From Lineus longissimus (lineage: Eukaryota > Nemertea > Pilidiophora > Heteronemertea > Lineidae), in contig NC_088315.1 of NCBI RefSeq assembly GCF_910592395.1, positions 11,288,501 through 11,352,500 of the forward strand: a DNA stretch of 64,000 nt, in the 5' to 3' direction. Position numbers and translations under genes: made by a program. The notes under the pieces were generated by a model. It saw only the letters and a program-made list of their open reading frames with translations, had not been told where the DNA came from and searched no databases. Below are positions 30,201 through 42,200 of this stretch, in pieces. Position 1 is the first letter of the stretch, and each line of letters opens with the position of its first letter.

Positions 30201-33200
30201 CTGCTGTCCTATATTTGTTTCCTCCCCCCAATGGACGGACATATTAGTGAAAATCTGGTCCAAAGTATCAGAATATCCGAATTCTGATACGGTATCTGAA
30301 TTCGGATACGTGTCCGAATTCTAACTTTTTGAACTGAAATGAGATGAATTTTCAGATATCCTCAAAAACAGAATAAAAAATATGGTTATCTTCTTTCTGG
30401 TCATAAAATCTTTTATGTTCTTAGGCAAGAACCTCTAGTGAAGTCAGGTTTAGTACAATTATGAAACATGCATTTCTTTGGTTTCCTTGTTCATTATGAG
30501 CGTTTATAGGCACCCTGATTTCTTGCATACCACAAATATATTTCCAAAAAGTTTGAAAGAATCTGATCTGCTGCACTTTCAATGACGTAGTCGAAGTACA
30601 TCGAAGCAGAAATATTGTCACTTTGCTTCTATAGCCATTACAACTGGCTGTTTTCAGCTTGACCATTATCGTAGAAACTTATGAAATGCTAGGAAGTATA
30701 AGATTTTTCAACAATATCGTTCTTTCTCACCTTTAAAATCTTTTGAAATTGAATGGTACATTTTGAGCTTAATCACATCATCACTACTGCTTTATCTATT
30801 TCTGGTCACCATCCAGAACAAGTGTAATTAAGTTTGGACATGAAAGTTTAATCTCTGGGCCCAAATGCCAAAGAAAATGATACCATGTAAGTAAAAGGTT
30901 CAATATATTATGCATCTTATTAAATATCGAATTCAAAGACTTTCCAAATGTCACATTTCTATTTTAAGGAAAGATGAGGAATTTTTACACACAGCAGACA
31001 TATCTTTCAGCTCGGTTCATTTTTTTTGCCCATCGACACTACCACAACTCCTGCCGGTATTGCTTGGAGAGGCTTCACATCTTGTACCAATGGTCAGAGA
31101 TCCAATGGAATGCATAATATCTTGGCAGGGCCGTATCTAACGTTTTGGACCTGGGGGGCATATTGTTTTTGTCCCAAATATGTATAAAAAACACATTTTT
31201 CTGAAACTGGGGGACAAATACTTGCGCTAAATTTTACCCTGCTTGTAACTGGCAGACATCTCTGTGATATGGAGGCAGAAGCTAGGGCGCAGCGTGCCTT
31301 GGACCATAGATGTTGAAGTGACCGGTGAACTTGATACTTCAAGATACCTTGACCTTGATACATGATTTAGAACCATTTAAGGATTGACCCTACATTGAAA
31401 ATGATTTAGGCACTTCTTAAAGCTTGGGGGAAGAAACATGGTCATTCTATACTTACTTGTTGGATCCTGTAAGACAATTTGTCAATCAAGCCTTGAATCC
31501 AGAACTGATCGAGACCACCAAAACCATATTCAACATAAAGAAGTTTTGAGAAAATCTGAAAAGAAGCACTACAATCAGCAAGATTTGTCAGCAATGAGAA
31601 TGGTTACTTTGGAAGGTAAATTGGACCTCATCTGCACAAGTGACTTCTGAAAGCAGATACACTAGTACTAGGGAACAGTATTTTAATACTTGTAACTACT
31701 GAGATTGATATAAAACTTTTAAAAAACATATATTTTGATTGTTTTGTGAATCACTAAGCTATGATTTTCTGGGTTTAACTGGCAAGTGTTCTAAAGAAAA
31801 CGAACCAGAAGAATCAACAATATTCTCCAGTGAGCATCACAAGAGGCACAGGAGAATATCATGTCGCTTGGGAATATATGAAGTGTAAGTAAATAACAAG
31901 TGCTCTGTCTACAGTATATCACTACCAAAGCAGGATGATGACAGGTTCACACAACACTATTCATGAGTCTCGCACTCTTCTCATGACTAAACACAAATCT
32001 ATGAATAAAACTTTACCTCTAGTTCCAGACCATCGGCAAGGGAGAAGTGTGTTCTTTCTTTCATCCTTTCAGGCAAGATTTGATGAAGCCAACTCAAGAT
32101 TCTTTTTTGAGCCCGTCTAAGTTCCTGCTGTAACCACGATAACATAGCTGCATGATTGTGTTCATCCATGAACGTGCTTAAGTAGTTACAATAGCTCATG
32201 CTAGCTGCCAGAACTCCCACTGCATCTGTCACTAGGGTCCGTTCTTTATGCCACCTACTTCCTTGAAAGTGAGTTTCACTAATCAACAGGTCCACCAGGC
32301 TCATGGACAGGCTAAGAAGGTATTCTGCGTCTCTGGTTCTGTTAAAAAAGGAAACCGAAACTAAAAGACAGTTAATTCAAATATTAAAGTGGATACTACT
32401 TTTTTTCTCGAAGAACAACATTGCAAAATAGATACCATATGTAAAAGCGGTACAGAGCTTATGTAATCTGTGTATGGGTACCAAATACAAGTACTTGGTA
32501 TGATGATTTGTTTACTGAATGTAAGCCATATTCATCCGGTATTTCCTGGGGTAAAAATATTCATTACACTGGATAATCGATTCCCCACATTGCAGAGCAG
32601 CTTATCATGCCTTCCTGTTTGCCGAGGTAGCCTGGCCTGGGAAAGGTTAATTTGCATGCCTTGATTTTGTGCGTGCACCACAGAGTTACACGCCAGTTAA
32701 TTTACCTCAAAATTTAGTGGATATGATGACATATTGTCCATCTTACCATCTGGTAAGATGGACATTTTGGTTGTAGTAAACTACTACAGCCGGTACTATG
32801 AGTACGCTGTTATGACTTCTACGATCACTGAGAAAGTAATCGAACGTCTGGACGAAATATCTGGTCGTCATGGTCTACCGGTGACAATAAAATCGGACAG
32901 AGGACCACAATTTAAGTCAAAAGAGTTTGCTGACTATTGTGAGGCAAAATGGTATAAAGCATCTCCAAGTTACCGCTAGGTGGGCTCAGGCAAACGGAGA
33001 GGTTGAACGACAAAATGACTCTCTTCTTAAACGGATCCGAATCACTCGGGTAGAGAACAAGGATTGGAGAAAGGAACTGCAGAAATATGTTGTAAAGTAT
33101 CGGGGATTAAAACATCCTACAACAGGCAGGAGTCCTGGCCGTAAAATCCGAGGAAATCTCTGTGTTCAATGAAAACGTGGATGGCTATGCAGACCTTGAA

Positions 33201-36200
33201 GTGTGCGATAATGATGCTGAAAATAAGGGAAAGGCGAAAATCGACACTGATAATCGTCGAAACGCGGACTATTCTGATGTTGATGTCGGTGATAGAGTGC
33301 TTCTCAAACAACCTAAAGTAGACAAGCTGTCTACCAGTTTCAATCCCGTGCCGTACACCCTTGTACAGAAAAGGGGGAATAGTGTAGTTGTAGAATCCCC
33401 TGAGGGTGTCAGATATTCGCGCAACACAACACATTTAAGAAGTTTGTAAATAGTGAATCCAATCATGGTGTTGTAGACCAGACCAGTGTAGCTGAAAGGT
33501 CTGATATGGGTCAGTGTGGTGAAGGCCCAATTATACTGCCACCGCAGGCAGAGAATTGGTTGGGAAAGCATCAGCTCCCTCAGCCCCATCTCCCGTGTTA
33601 ATTGATAATACTCCTGTCACTCCACCAGTGCCGCAAGGTGGAACTCCGCGTCCGCAGAGACAGCAAAGGGGTAGTTGTAAAACAAGAAACACAGAAACGA
33701 AACAGAAACACAGAAACGAAACAGAAACACAGAAACGAAACAGAAACACAGAAACCCAGGAACGAAACACAGAAACGAAAAATAAATGGGTTTTCATAAA
33801 AGTTGGAATTGAGGCACAGGCATAGATGGCACCTCGATTGTAGGTAATATTTAAGGAGCTGTAGAGGCATGTTCCATAAATATGCAATATGACGTCAGTT
33901 TATGCATATATTTATGAAGTTGTGACATATATAACACGCATGCGCAGTGATGTGCTGGCGGGAAAGTTGATAATGGCCGAAATGACAGATGTCATTTTTG
34001 ACAGATCCGATCCATGTAAACACAATACCCCACGTGATATTGTTGATGGAAATGATTACAACCAATCGCGTTGGTCACATTTTCTCATTTAATATGTGTG
34101 TTACATACGTCACAACCTCATTAATATGCATGAACTGACGTCATAAGGAACATGCCTCTACAGCTCCTTAAATAATGCCTACCTTCTTGATACTTTCCAT
34201 GACCAAGTCGTTGTTATCGTCGTTAAAGTAAATTCTGAGGATGACTCCATCAGGGGCACGAAGGGAGTGCAAGTGTAACAAAAGCTGGCAATAACAATAT
34301 GCATTCGAAAAATGCAAGGCCTTGGAAAAAATGAAAGCAATACCATTAAACCAACTCCATTTCAAAATGTAAACAAACACACGTGGCATTGTTAAAAATA
34401 ACGCGAGTACGGCAATGTGACCTCATCTGGATGGCGCGCACGTGCACTATGTTTACATTTTGATGTCAACTTACTTGACCAATCAGAAGCCGGTTGACGT
34501 GTTCTCCCTAACAGCAAGTTTCCGGATTTTGAGGGAGGTTTATACTCATTTGCATAATGTATGAACTTCAGAACCTAGGAGCACCGCTATCGCTATCTTG
34601 AGGCATTGAGGAGGCTAAATGGGATATTGGAAAATGAGCATTTCTTCTTCCATCCGACAGAGTACCAGTTTTTGTTACACCAGCTTTCGCGGCAACAACC
34701 ATGGCGACAGGATGGTGTCTGAAGACCAGAGTTCGCCACAGGAGTGGCGGTTCCTGCGTTTCTGTGTTTCGTTCCTACGTTTCTGTGTTTCTGTTTCGTT
34801 TCTGTGTTTCTGTTTCGTTTCTGTTTCGTTTCTGTGTTTCTTGTTTTACAACTACCCACAGCAAAGTCTCCCATCTAAATTACAAGACTTTGTAATGAGT
34901 AAACCCTGACATTCCTTTGTCTTTGACTGAATAAATGTGAACACATTTTAAGGTTGGTTCTGATGGGTGTAATCTTCATTATCATGAAAGTTAGGGGTAA
35001 TCATGGACACCATAGAATGTTAACAATTTTCATAGCTAAGATTTGGTGATTTAGGATCTCTGGTGTATTTTGCATTTGAGAGTACATTGTATTTGGGTAG
35101 GTGATAAAGTATGGAATTAGTGAAACCTTGGAAACACTGATAAACCTTGGAAACACTCCTTAAAATGCATAAAAACATGAAATAATGCCATTCGAACCAA
35201 ACGTGGTTACGAATCAACATTTGGAGCTTATTCTTACATGCTCAGATCGGAATTTTATGGTAATTTAGAAATCTGTCGCATATCCGATTCAATAGTCTAT
35301 ATTTTAGAACAACCCAGTTTTACCTCGCCTCCAGTGTACAGTACTGATCTCCCAAATATGGGAAGACACGCCCACCACACACCCATAATATGGACCAATA
35401 GCGCTCCTCTTATAAATACGCCACCACCACGCGGGGCCTATTTGAACTACGGATCGGTCTGTTCATACAGGGTGATACAGAGAAAATTGGGGGCCTGTCA
35501 TGCATTATGCATGGATAAGGTTGACGACTATGTCTAGGCCTAATTGTCTATGATTGACTGATATTTTATAACAAACGATGAATAAAAGAAGCCTAGTCAT
35601 GTATGTTTATTACCGAAGTTTGCGGATGAAAATTTCCTTCGCCGTGAGCGATTTCTTACATCTTCCAGTACGCATCGAGGGATGCAGAGATCTTTGTGAC
35701 GTCACCAGTTCTAAGCGGTTTTTTTTATTCACGTGTGTGTTTGTCCTGTGATCTCGTGCATCTAGTACCGAGCATAATACTTTATCGTCTATGGAATACA
35801 AAATAATCATAAAAACTAATTTTTGCTTCCATTGAAGAGAAATAAAATATTTTAACGACCACAGCGCATTGCCAATTGATGACGTCATCCTCCACATTAA
35901 AAATGTTGGCTTCTGAACTAACTGGCAAATTGCTATCAATAAAGTCAGCTGGGACAAGACTCTCAGTTGGGAGGGTATAAATCGTGGAAGGAATGCACCC
36001 GATTTCCCGCGCTATTTGCACAGTGATTCCATGGTTTACATTGAATATTACAAGGTTATCAGTGTTTCCAAGGTTTCACTAATTCCATACTTTATCAACT
36101 ACCTTGTATTTGGCATAACTTGTTCTATCACATGTTTGCGTGTAGTTTTAAAATTGCTGAATTTTAAAGGTTTGTGTTTTGCCACAATTCGGCAGGCTAT

Positions 36201-39200
36201 TTAGGTAAAACTTAAGTGTATTCGCGGTATAATAGTTGTGTTCATAAGTTTGGTGTTACTATAGATCCATGCACTTGATTGGGACCAACATTTACGAAGA
36301 CGTCGCGTCTCGTCACGTTACAGTAATGTAAAATGCATGGTGACGTGACGACGGCCAACACTACGTCATGTAAACGTTGTTCCCAATCAAGTGCATGAAT
36401 CTATAGTTAGCATTTTAACTTTATCATATATTTGTAGGTTTAGAGACAGTCTCCTCTGGTATGTTTAAAGGATGAGAACCTTTGCCAATGGCAATATCTT
36501 GGACTCTATGGATAGTGACTTTTGTTCTTTAAAAAAAGGAGGGATGTCGTGTTCACATCAGACATGTTGTCTTCGACCCCAACACCGTGCTCCGCTATTG
36601 ATCGGACGGAGCTGGAACCCGTAGAAGCCCCCTGGTTTACGCCCTCTGGCTGATAAGGGTTCTAGGGACATGACACCCGGACTGTTACAGCCCTGCTCAT
36701 ATGATAACAACTAAGTATATGCAGGCAGAGTCGGTAGTTGATAAAGTATGGAATTAGTGAAACCTTGGAAACACTGATAAACCTTGTAATATTCAATGTA
36801 AACCATGGAATCACTGTGCAAATAGTGCGGGAAATCGGGTGCGTTCCTTCCACGATTTATACCCTCCCAACAGACAGTCTCGTCCCAGCTGACTTTATTG
36901 ATAGCAATTTGCCAGTTAGTTCAGAAGCCAACATTTTTAATGTGGAGGATGACGTCATCAATTGGCAATGCGCTGTGGTCGTTAAAATATTTTATTTCTC
37001 TTCAATGGAAGCAAAAATTAGTTTTTATGATTGTTTTGTATTCCATAGACGATAAAGTATTATGCTCGGTACTAGATGCACGAGATCATAGGACAAACAC
37101 ACACGTGAATAAAAAAACCGCTTAGAACTGGTGACGTCACAAAGATCTCTGCATCCCTCGATGCGTACTGGAAGATGTAAGAAATCGCTCACGGCGAAGG
37201 AAATTTTCATCCGCAAACTTCGGTAATAAACATACATGACTAGGCTTCTTTTATTCATCGTTTGTTATAAAATATCAGTCAATCATAGACAATTAGGCCT
37301 AGACATAGTCGTCAACCTTATCCATGCATAATGCATGACAGGCCCCCAATTTTCTCTGTATCACCCTGTATGAACAGACCGATCTGTAGTTCAAATAGGC
37401 CCCGCGTGGTGGTGGCGTATTTATAAGCGGAGCGCTATTGGTCCATATTATGGGTGTGTGGTGGGCGTGTCTTCCCATATTTGGGAGATCATTACTGTAC
37501 ACTGGAGGCGAGGTACAACTGGGTTGTTCTAAAATATAGACTATTGAATCGGATATGCGACAGATTTCTAAATTACCATAAAATTCCGATCTGATCATGT
37601 AAGAATAAGCTCCAAATGTTAATTCGCAACCACGTTAGGTTCGAATGGCATTATTTCATGTTTTTATGCATTTTAAGGAGTGTTTCCAAGGTTTATCAGT
37701 GTTTCCAAGGTTTCACTAATTCCATACTTTATCACCTACCGGCAGAGTCTGCTAAGTCCACCAAATCCATTCAGCGTCAACAGGAATTTGACTAGAATTG
37801 GAATTTGAAGGATTAAGGAAACAATTCCCTATGACTATGGAGTGCTATGTACTAACATGACTAATCTGGTGCAGCAACTCTTACTTACCTAACACACAGA
37901 AGTAACCAAAACTAAATTCGGAGTGATACCATGGACATCGCACTTGAGTCCCATTTTCATTCGATGATTATGAAAACTTACCTTACTACATCTGGTGTCG
38001 CCTGGAGTGCCTTGATCTTTTCAACCACTGCCCGACAGCACTGTTCAATAACCTGCATAATAAACATGTTCACTACTGTACTATAAATGACCTCTGTAAT
38101 AACTTTCTCCTGAAACCAAAAAAAAAAACCAAGAAAAAGGCCAAGGGCAATTGTGCTTAGAGATATTTGGTGGTTAAGAATTTTAGCTGGTTAATTAGGA
38201 AACAAGGGAATTTTATGCCAGTTAACTTAGCCTGTGACCTCAAAAAGTAGGCCAAGTCAAAAAGCCATGTGATGTATAATATCATATGGTGGTTAGATGT
38301 ACCCATTACATATACGTATATCTATTGGTAGCAATTGGGCAAGTAGTTAAGCACGATTTGGTCCCCTGGACTGTGGCCAAGCTGTGAATCAGATTGAACC
38401 GAACGTTGGTCCCTGCATCACCAGACTATAGGGTACTGTACATAAACCCAATGTGAGATCAATGGTCACCGCAGTTAAGAAACATGCCCCAGTTAAAGCA
38501 GACAGATGACACTGGACGTCGGACACTGCGGTATTGTATAAACTCTCCTAAGGTGAGCCAAACTACATTACATTCTATCAATGTCTCCAAAAATTGTTTA
38601 CTTTAAAGTAACAGGTTTCTCTGATCTTACAATATTGATAATAGTGAGTTTTTTCATATATCGCACAATTCTTTGGCAACTCAGTCTTAGCTCAGAGCCT
38701 TCCTATCCCAGCCACTGGCATTCTGAATAATTTGGTTTTCAGCTGTGCTTTAAAAGAGTCTGTTCAGAGAGTCTGGGGGGTCTTAGGTCTTGTAGACACC
38801 CACGCTTAACTTCCTTTTATGTGGAGAAGTTGCTCCATGTACAATGGTCCGGAATGCCTAAAATACTTGAATGCCTGCATGAGGATCATGTTTTTAAAAT
38901 ATGTTTACTTCATGATCACACTTTGATTCCATGAGATTGGCTTATCGTTTTTTGCTCTCCGATTATCCCACACCTTGAACTATAGAGATATCTTAGCCCG
39001 GGACCCACGGGACCTGTCAGATAAGTCCTGTGGTCTTTATATCACACAACAAAAGAAAAGGTACACTACCTTGTAAAGTAAAGGTACATGACTTTCATGT
39101 TCATGTTGGGTGTTGGGTATTGATAACATCTGTCTATTCATGATTTGATCCATGATTTGATCCAATAGGTATGGTCTCACTCCACAGTTCCAAAATCCGG

Positions 39201-42200
39201 TAAAAGTGTCCATCCCCTAACGTATAGTTTGTATAAAAACGGTGTGTTCCTTTGAATTGGCCATGATATGTGCACCAATTGAGTTAGTTTATTATGCAAA
39301 ACTGCTTTAGTGAGGTAGAGCAACAGAGATTCACCTCTTATCAACCATAATGCATTGGGCGCAATGATTACAAAATGACACGTGAATTTTGGGGTATTCC
39401 TGATTCAATGGTCACTTTGCGCCGTTTTGACCTGGGATTTTTCCCTCAGAGTATATGGGGTGCGAACATGACAGAACTCTAGATATTTTCGGCCCGATTC
39501 TTGGCCACCTAGCAGGATTTGGGGTGTATCAAAGATTGCACCACCTACTGGTAATAAAACTAATTAAATGCACTGAAAGTGCCTTAGAAAGCTTTCTAAG
39601 GACTCTGCCGTCATAAAAATGTGAAGGTTTGGGTATCTGGTGCCAGCAGTTTGGTCTCTGCATGCATCTGGTTAATGCCTTGTGTGTCGCACCAGGCACT
39701 GGTTTGACATCCCGTCTGATGAATTTAATGAAACTGTGGAGTGAGACCTAGGGCATACGATCTGATGTTATGCCTCACAATACAGGGCAGAAAGCACGAG
39801 TGTTCTAGGCGTGTTGAGCTCAGGGAGATTTTGACACCCTCTCACTTTAAATCTCTCTAAATGCATTCTAAATAAACACTATATTAGAAAAGTCATACAC
39901 TTTTAAAAAATTTCGGGCCTTCCTCAGGCATTAACCCGATACAAAGAGACTGAGGCCATGGTACTTTTATTGACTTCGTGTATGTCGTAGCCTCTGTCTT
40001 TTTGTATCGTGTTATATCGTGTTAGTGCCTGAGGAAGGCCTCATTCGGGCCAAAAATTTGAAATAGCGTAGGACTTTTCTAATACAGTGCTACAATATAC
40101 ACCATGTATTTTGCAGAATACATCCATGTACACTGGAAACACACAAGTGTTTTTGAGGCTTTTCGTTTTTCGAGGCTTTTGAGTACCTCCACAAGGCACG
40201 GGGACAAACATCTTATACACTGTTTTTCTTTGCACGTGGCCAACTGTATGTTGCCTTTTCCCAAGCCAGGATATTCCTAAAATGTTCGTCAAAGTAGACA
40301 CCAAAAACAACCGAGGCCAACAACAGGGGTAAAAAATAACTCTGAATGCTGTTTTCAAAGAAATACTGTAACTGTAACCACAGGCTGTACAGCCTATATA
40401 GCTCTTCACTGCTCCCCGTGGAGCACGGGTACAAGGGAGCACAGTCCATACCAGTGAGGTGAACAACCCACTTCCAGATTGATACCCCGAATTAAACTAG
40501 CCCTATCTGACGCCAAACTCCCCTTCACCCTTAACTTCCCAATATTGATTGCTTACTCTATGACAATTAACGAGGCACTGGGACAAACATTTGATAAACT
40601 CGGCATTTACCTGCCAGCCCTTGTTATGTTTTTTCTCATGGCCAACTGTACGTTGCCTTTTCCCAAGCCAGGATAGTTTTACATTTTGTCAAATTAGACA
40701 GCAACAACACTCAAGGCCAACGACAGGGAAAAAACATAACTTGGAATGCTGTCTTCAAAGAAATACTGTAACTTCCATCTCTATCACATTACCACAGGCC
40801 ATGGCACACTGACTGGTGGGTGTATGGCCTATAGTTATTCGCAGCTCCGTGCAGAGCACAGGTATTTGCTATGTTAATGACAAGTACATGGATAAATTTT
40901 TACTAGAACTAAAATTACCTCCCGATCCTGCAAGTATATATAATCCTTTGTTCGTATGTAGTGATAGCATACAGCTATGCAGCAATCTGGTGGAAAGTCA
41001 GGCATGGAAGTTGCCTGAAGGAGATGCCGCCAGCTGACTGTAGTCATTAGGGTCCTTGGTAATAGTGGGTCAAAGTCAAACAGAGGACTCAACTTCTTCA
41101 CCAAGAAATCAAGTTGCCTTAAATCAAGAAAATAGAAAGTTTGCAACATCAACGTGCACAAATTTACTATGGGCAGTTCATACTGCAAACAGAGACTACA
41201 AAGCAAACTGACTACTTGGACCAATATCCCATATAATGTAAAGACGCCACGAAAAATGATGACAGGCAATTTACGCTGGGCTCCTTTCTGTATTGTAAGT
41301 GTGAAAAGAAAGTGTGACACCAGCTTCAGGAGGTGCCAGTCCAAGTATCAAGCACAATCTGCTACCAGATGTCTCACCTATACTGATAGAAAGCCTTGGA
41401 TTCACGATTGTGGACCATGTGGCTGAATGCTGCTTAATTACAGCATTTCAGTACAGTACACCATACTGTGATGTACATAGTTGTGACCAAGGTGACCGAA
41501 GGGGTTAAAGCTGACAGGTTAAATAAATTATCCTGAGTAAGGTCGAGGCAAAGCACTTGGGAATTTTTGTGATGTACATTTAGACCTTCTACTGAATATA
41601 GCCATTACCCCTAGTGTACAACGGAAAGCACCGTCTTTCTCTGCCTTTGGTTTGATGATTTTGATGCAGTAACTTAATTATTTCAATGAGATTGTTATAA
41701 TCCAAACTCTATTGACTATTCTACAATTCTATTCTACGGCCTTTGTGTTACGTGAACTTTAATTTGTGTTACGTGTCGGGTAATACATACCACGCGCAGG
41801 GAGCATAGGGGCAGACTGATAAATAACACCGAGAAGGCCGCACAAGACTTTGAAAGTAGGCAGAATGAAGGCGGAGTCCTGAAGTCCGAATGTTGAGTCC
41901 AAGCAAGCTGAAGGCAGGGGTGCCGCGACGTGAGAAAGCCGAACAAAAGCTCCATGAGGAGGCCGAACGGAAGCTGTGCTAACAGGGACGAATCGCTGGG
42001 TCAAGAGAAGAGCACGGAGAGAAACGAACGTAAGATACAACCTGTATGAATGATTCGAGGAATCACGAGGCGTCAAGTCTGTGTGCGTGCTGAGGTAATG
42101 CAATTCGAACTTAGTGAAACAATTGAAACCATAACGTCTGCTCCCATCGCGAGAACTTATGTCGACACGCACCGCTACTCAGTTAAAGTCATTTACAATA

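Larger units (their letters stand above)
33669..34857. mobile_element. Mutator-like element A, 1,189 bp, with 9-bp target duplication
   Basis: The terminal repeats begin GGGTAGTTGTAAAAC and extend about 110 bp, mostly a simple array of CAGAAACGAAA units, inverted at the right end. The direct repeat ACAGCAAAG flanks it exactly (33,660-33,668 and 34,858-34,866). A 9-bp duplication is the hallmark of Mutator/MULE transposition. Removing the element and one repeat restores the gypsy frame. No transposase is present. Confidence 0.85.
32730..34912 (+). pseudogene. Ty3/gypsy pol 3' remnant (integrase core to C-terminus)
   Basis: A retrotransposon integrase inserts the DNA copy of the element. The frame shows the core region around VVNYYSRYYEYAV and IKSDRGPQFKSKEFADYC, and in another frame ARWAQANGEVERQN with the glutamate. 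At least two frameshifts (near 32,950 and 33,150) break it. The polyprotein tail is interrupted by the element at 33,669-34,857 and resumes after it, to a stop near 34,909. The 5' pol, gag and both LTRs are not seen next to it. It is dead. Confidence 0.85.

Noticed and set aside
34183-34280. Treating the 34.2-kb frame as an RNF213 exon
   Set aside because: The exons at 38.0 and 32.0 kb join each other in phase 2; this frame is phase 0 and lies within a transposon.
35238-35537. 100-residue frame repeated at 37,299-37,598 as a real gene
   Set aside because: It exists twice only because element B does; proline-rich content without any known domain, and no longer frame around it.
35096-37740. 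Inverted duplication or assembly artefact as the cause of the 2.6-kb palindrome
   Set aside because: Each arm has its own distinct 9-bp direct repeat, which an artefact or duplication would not produce.
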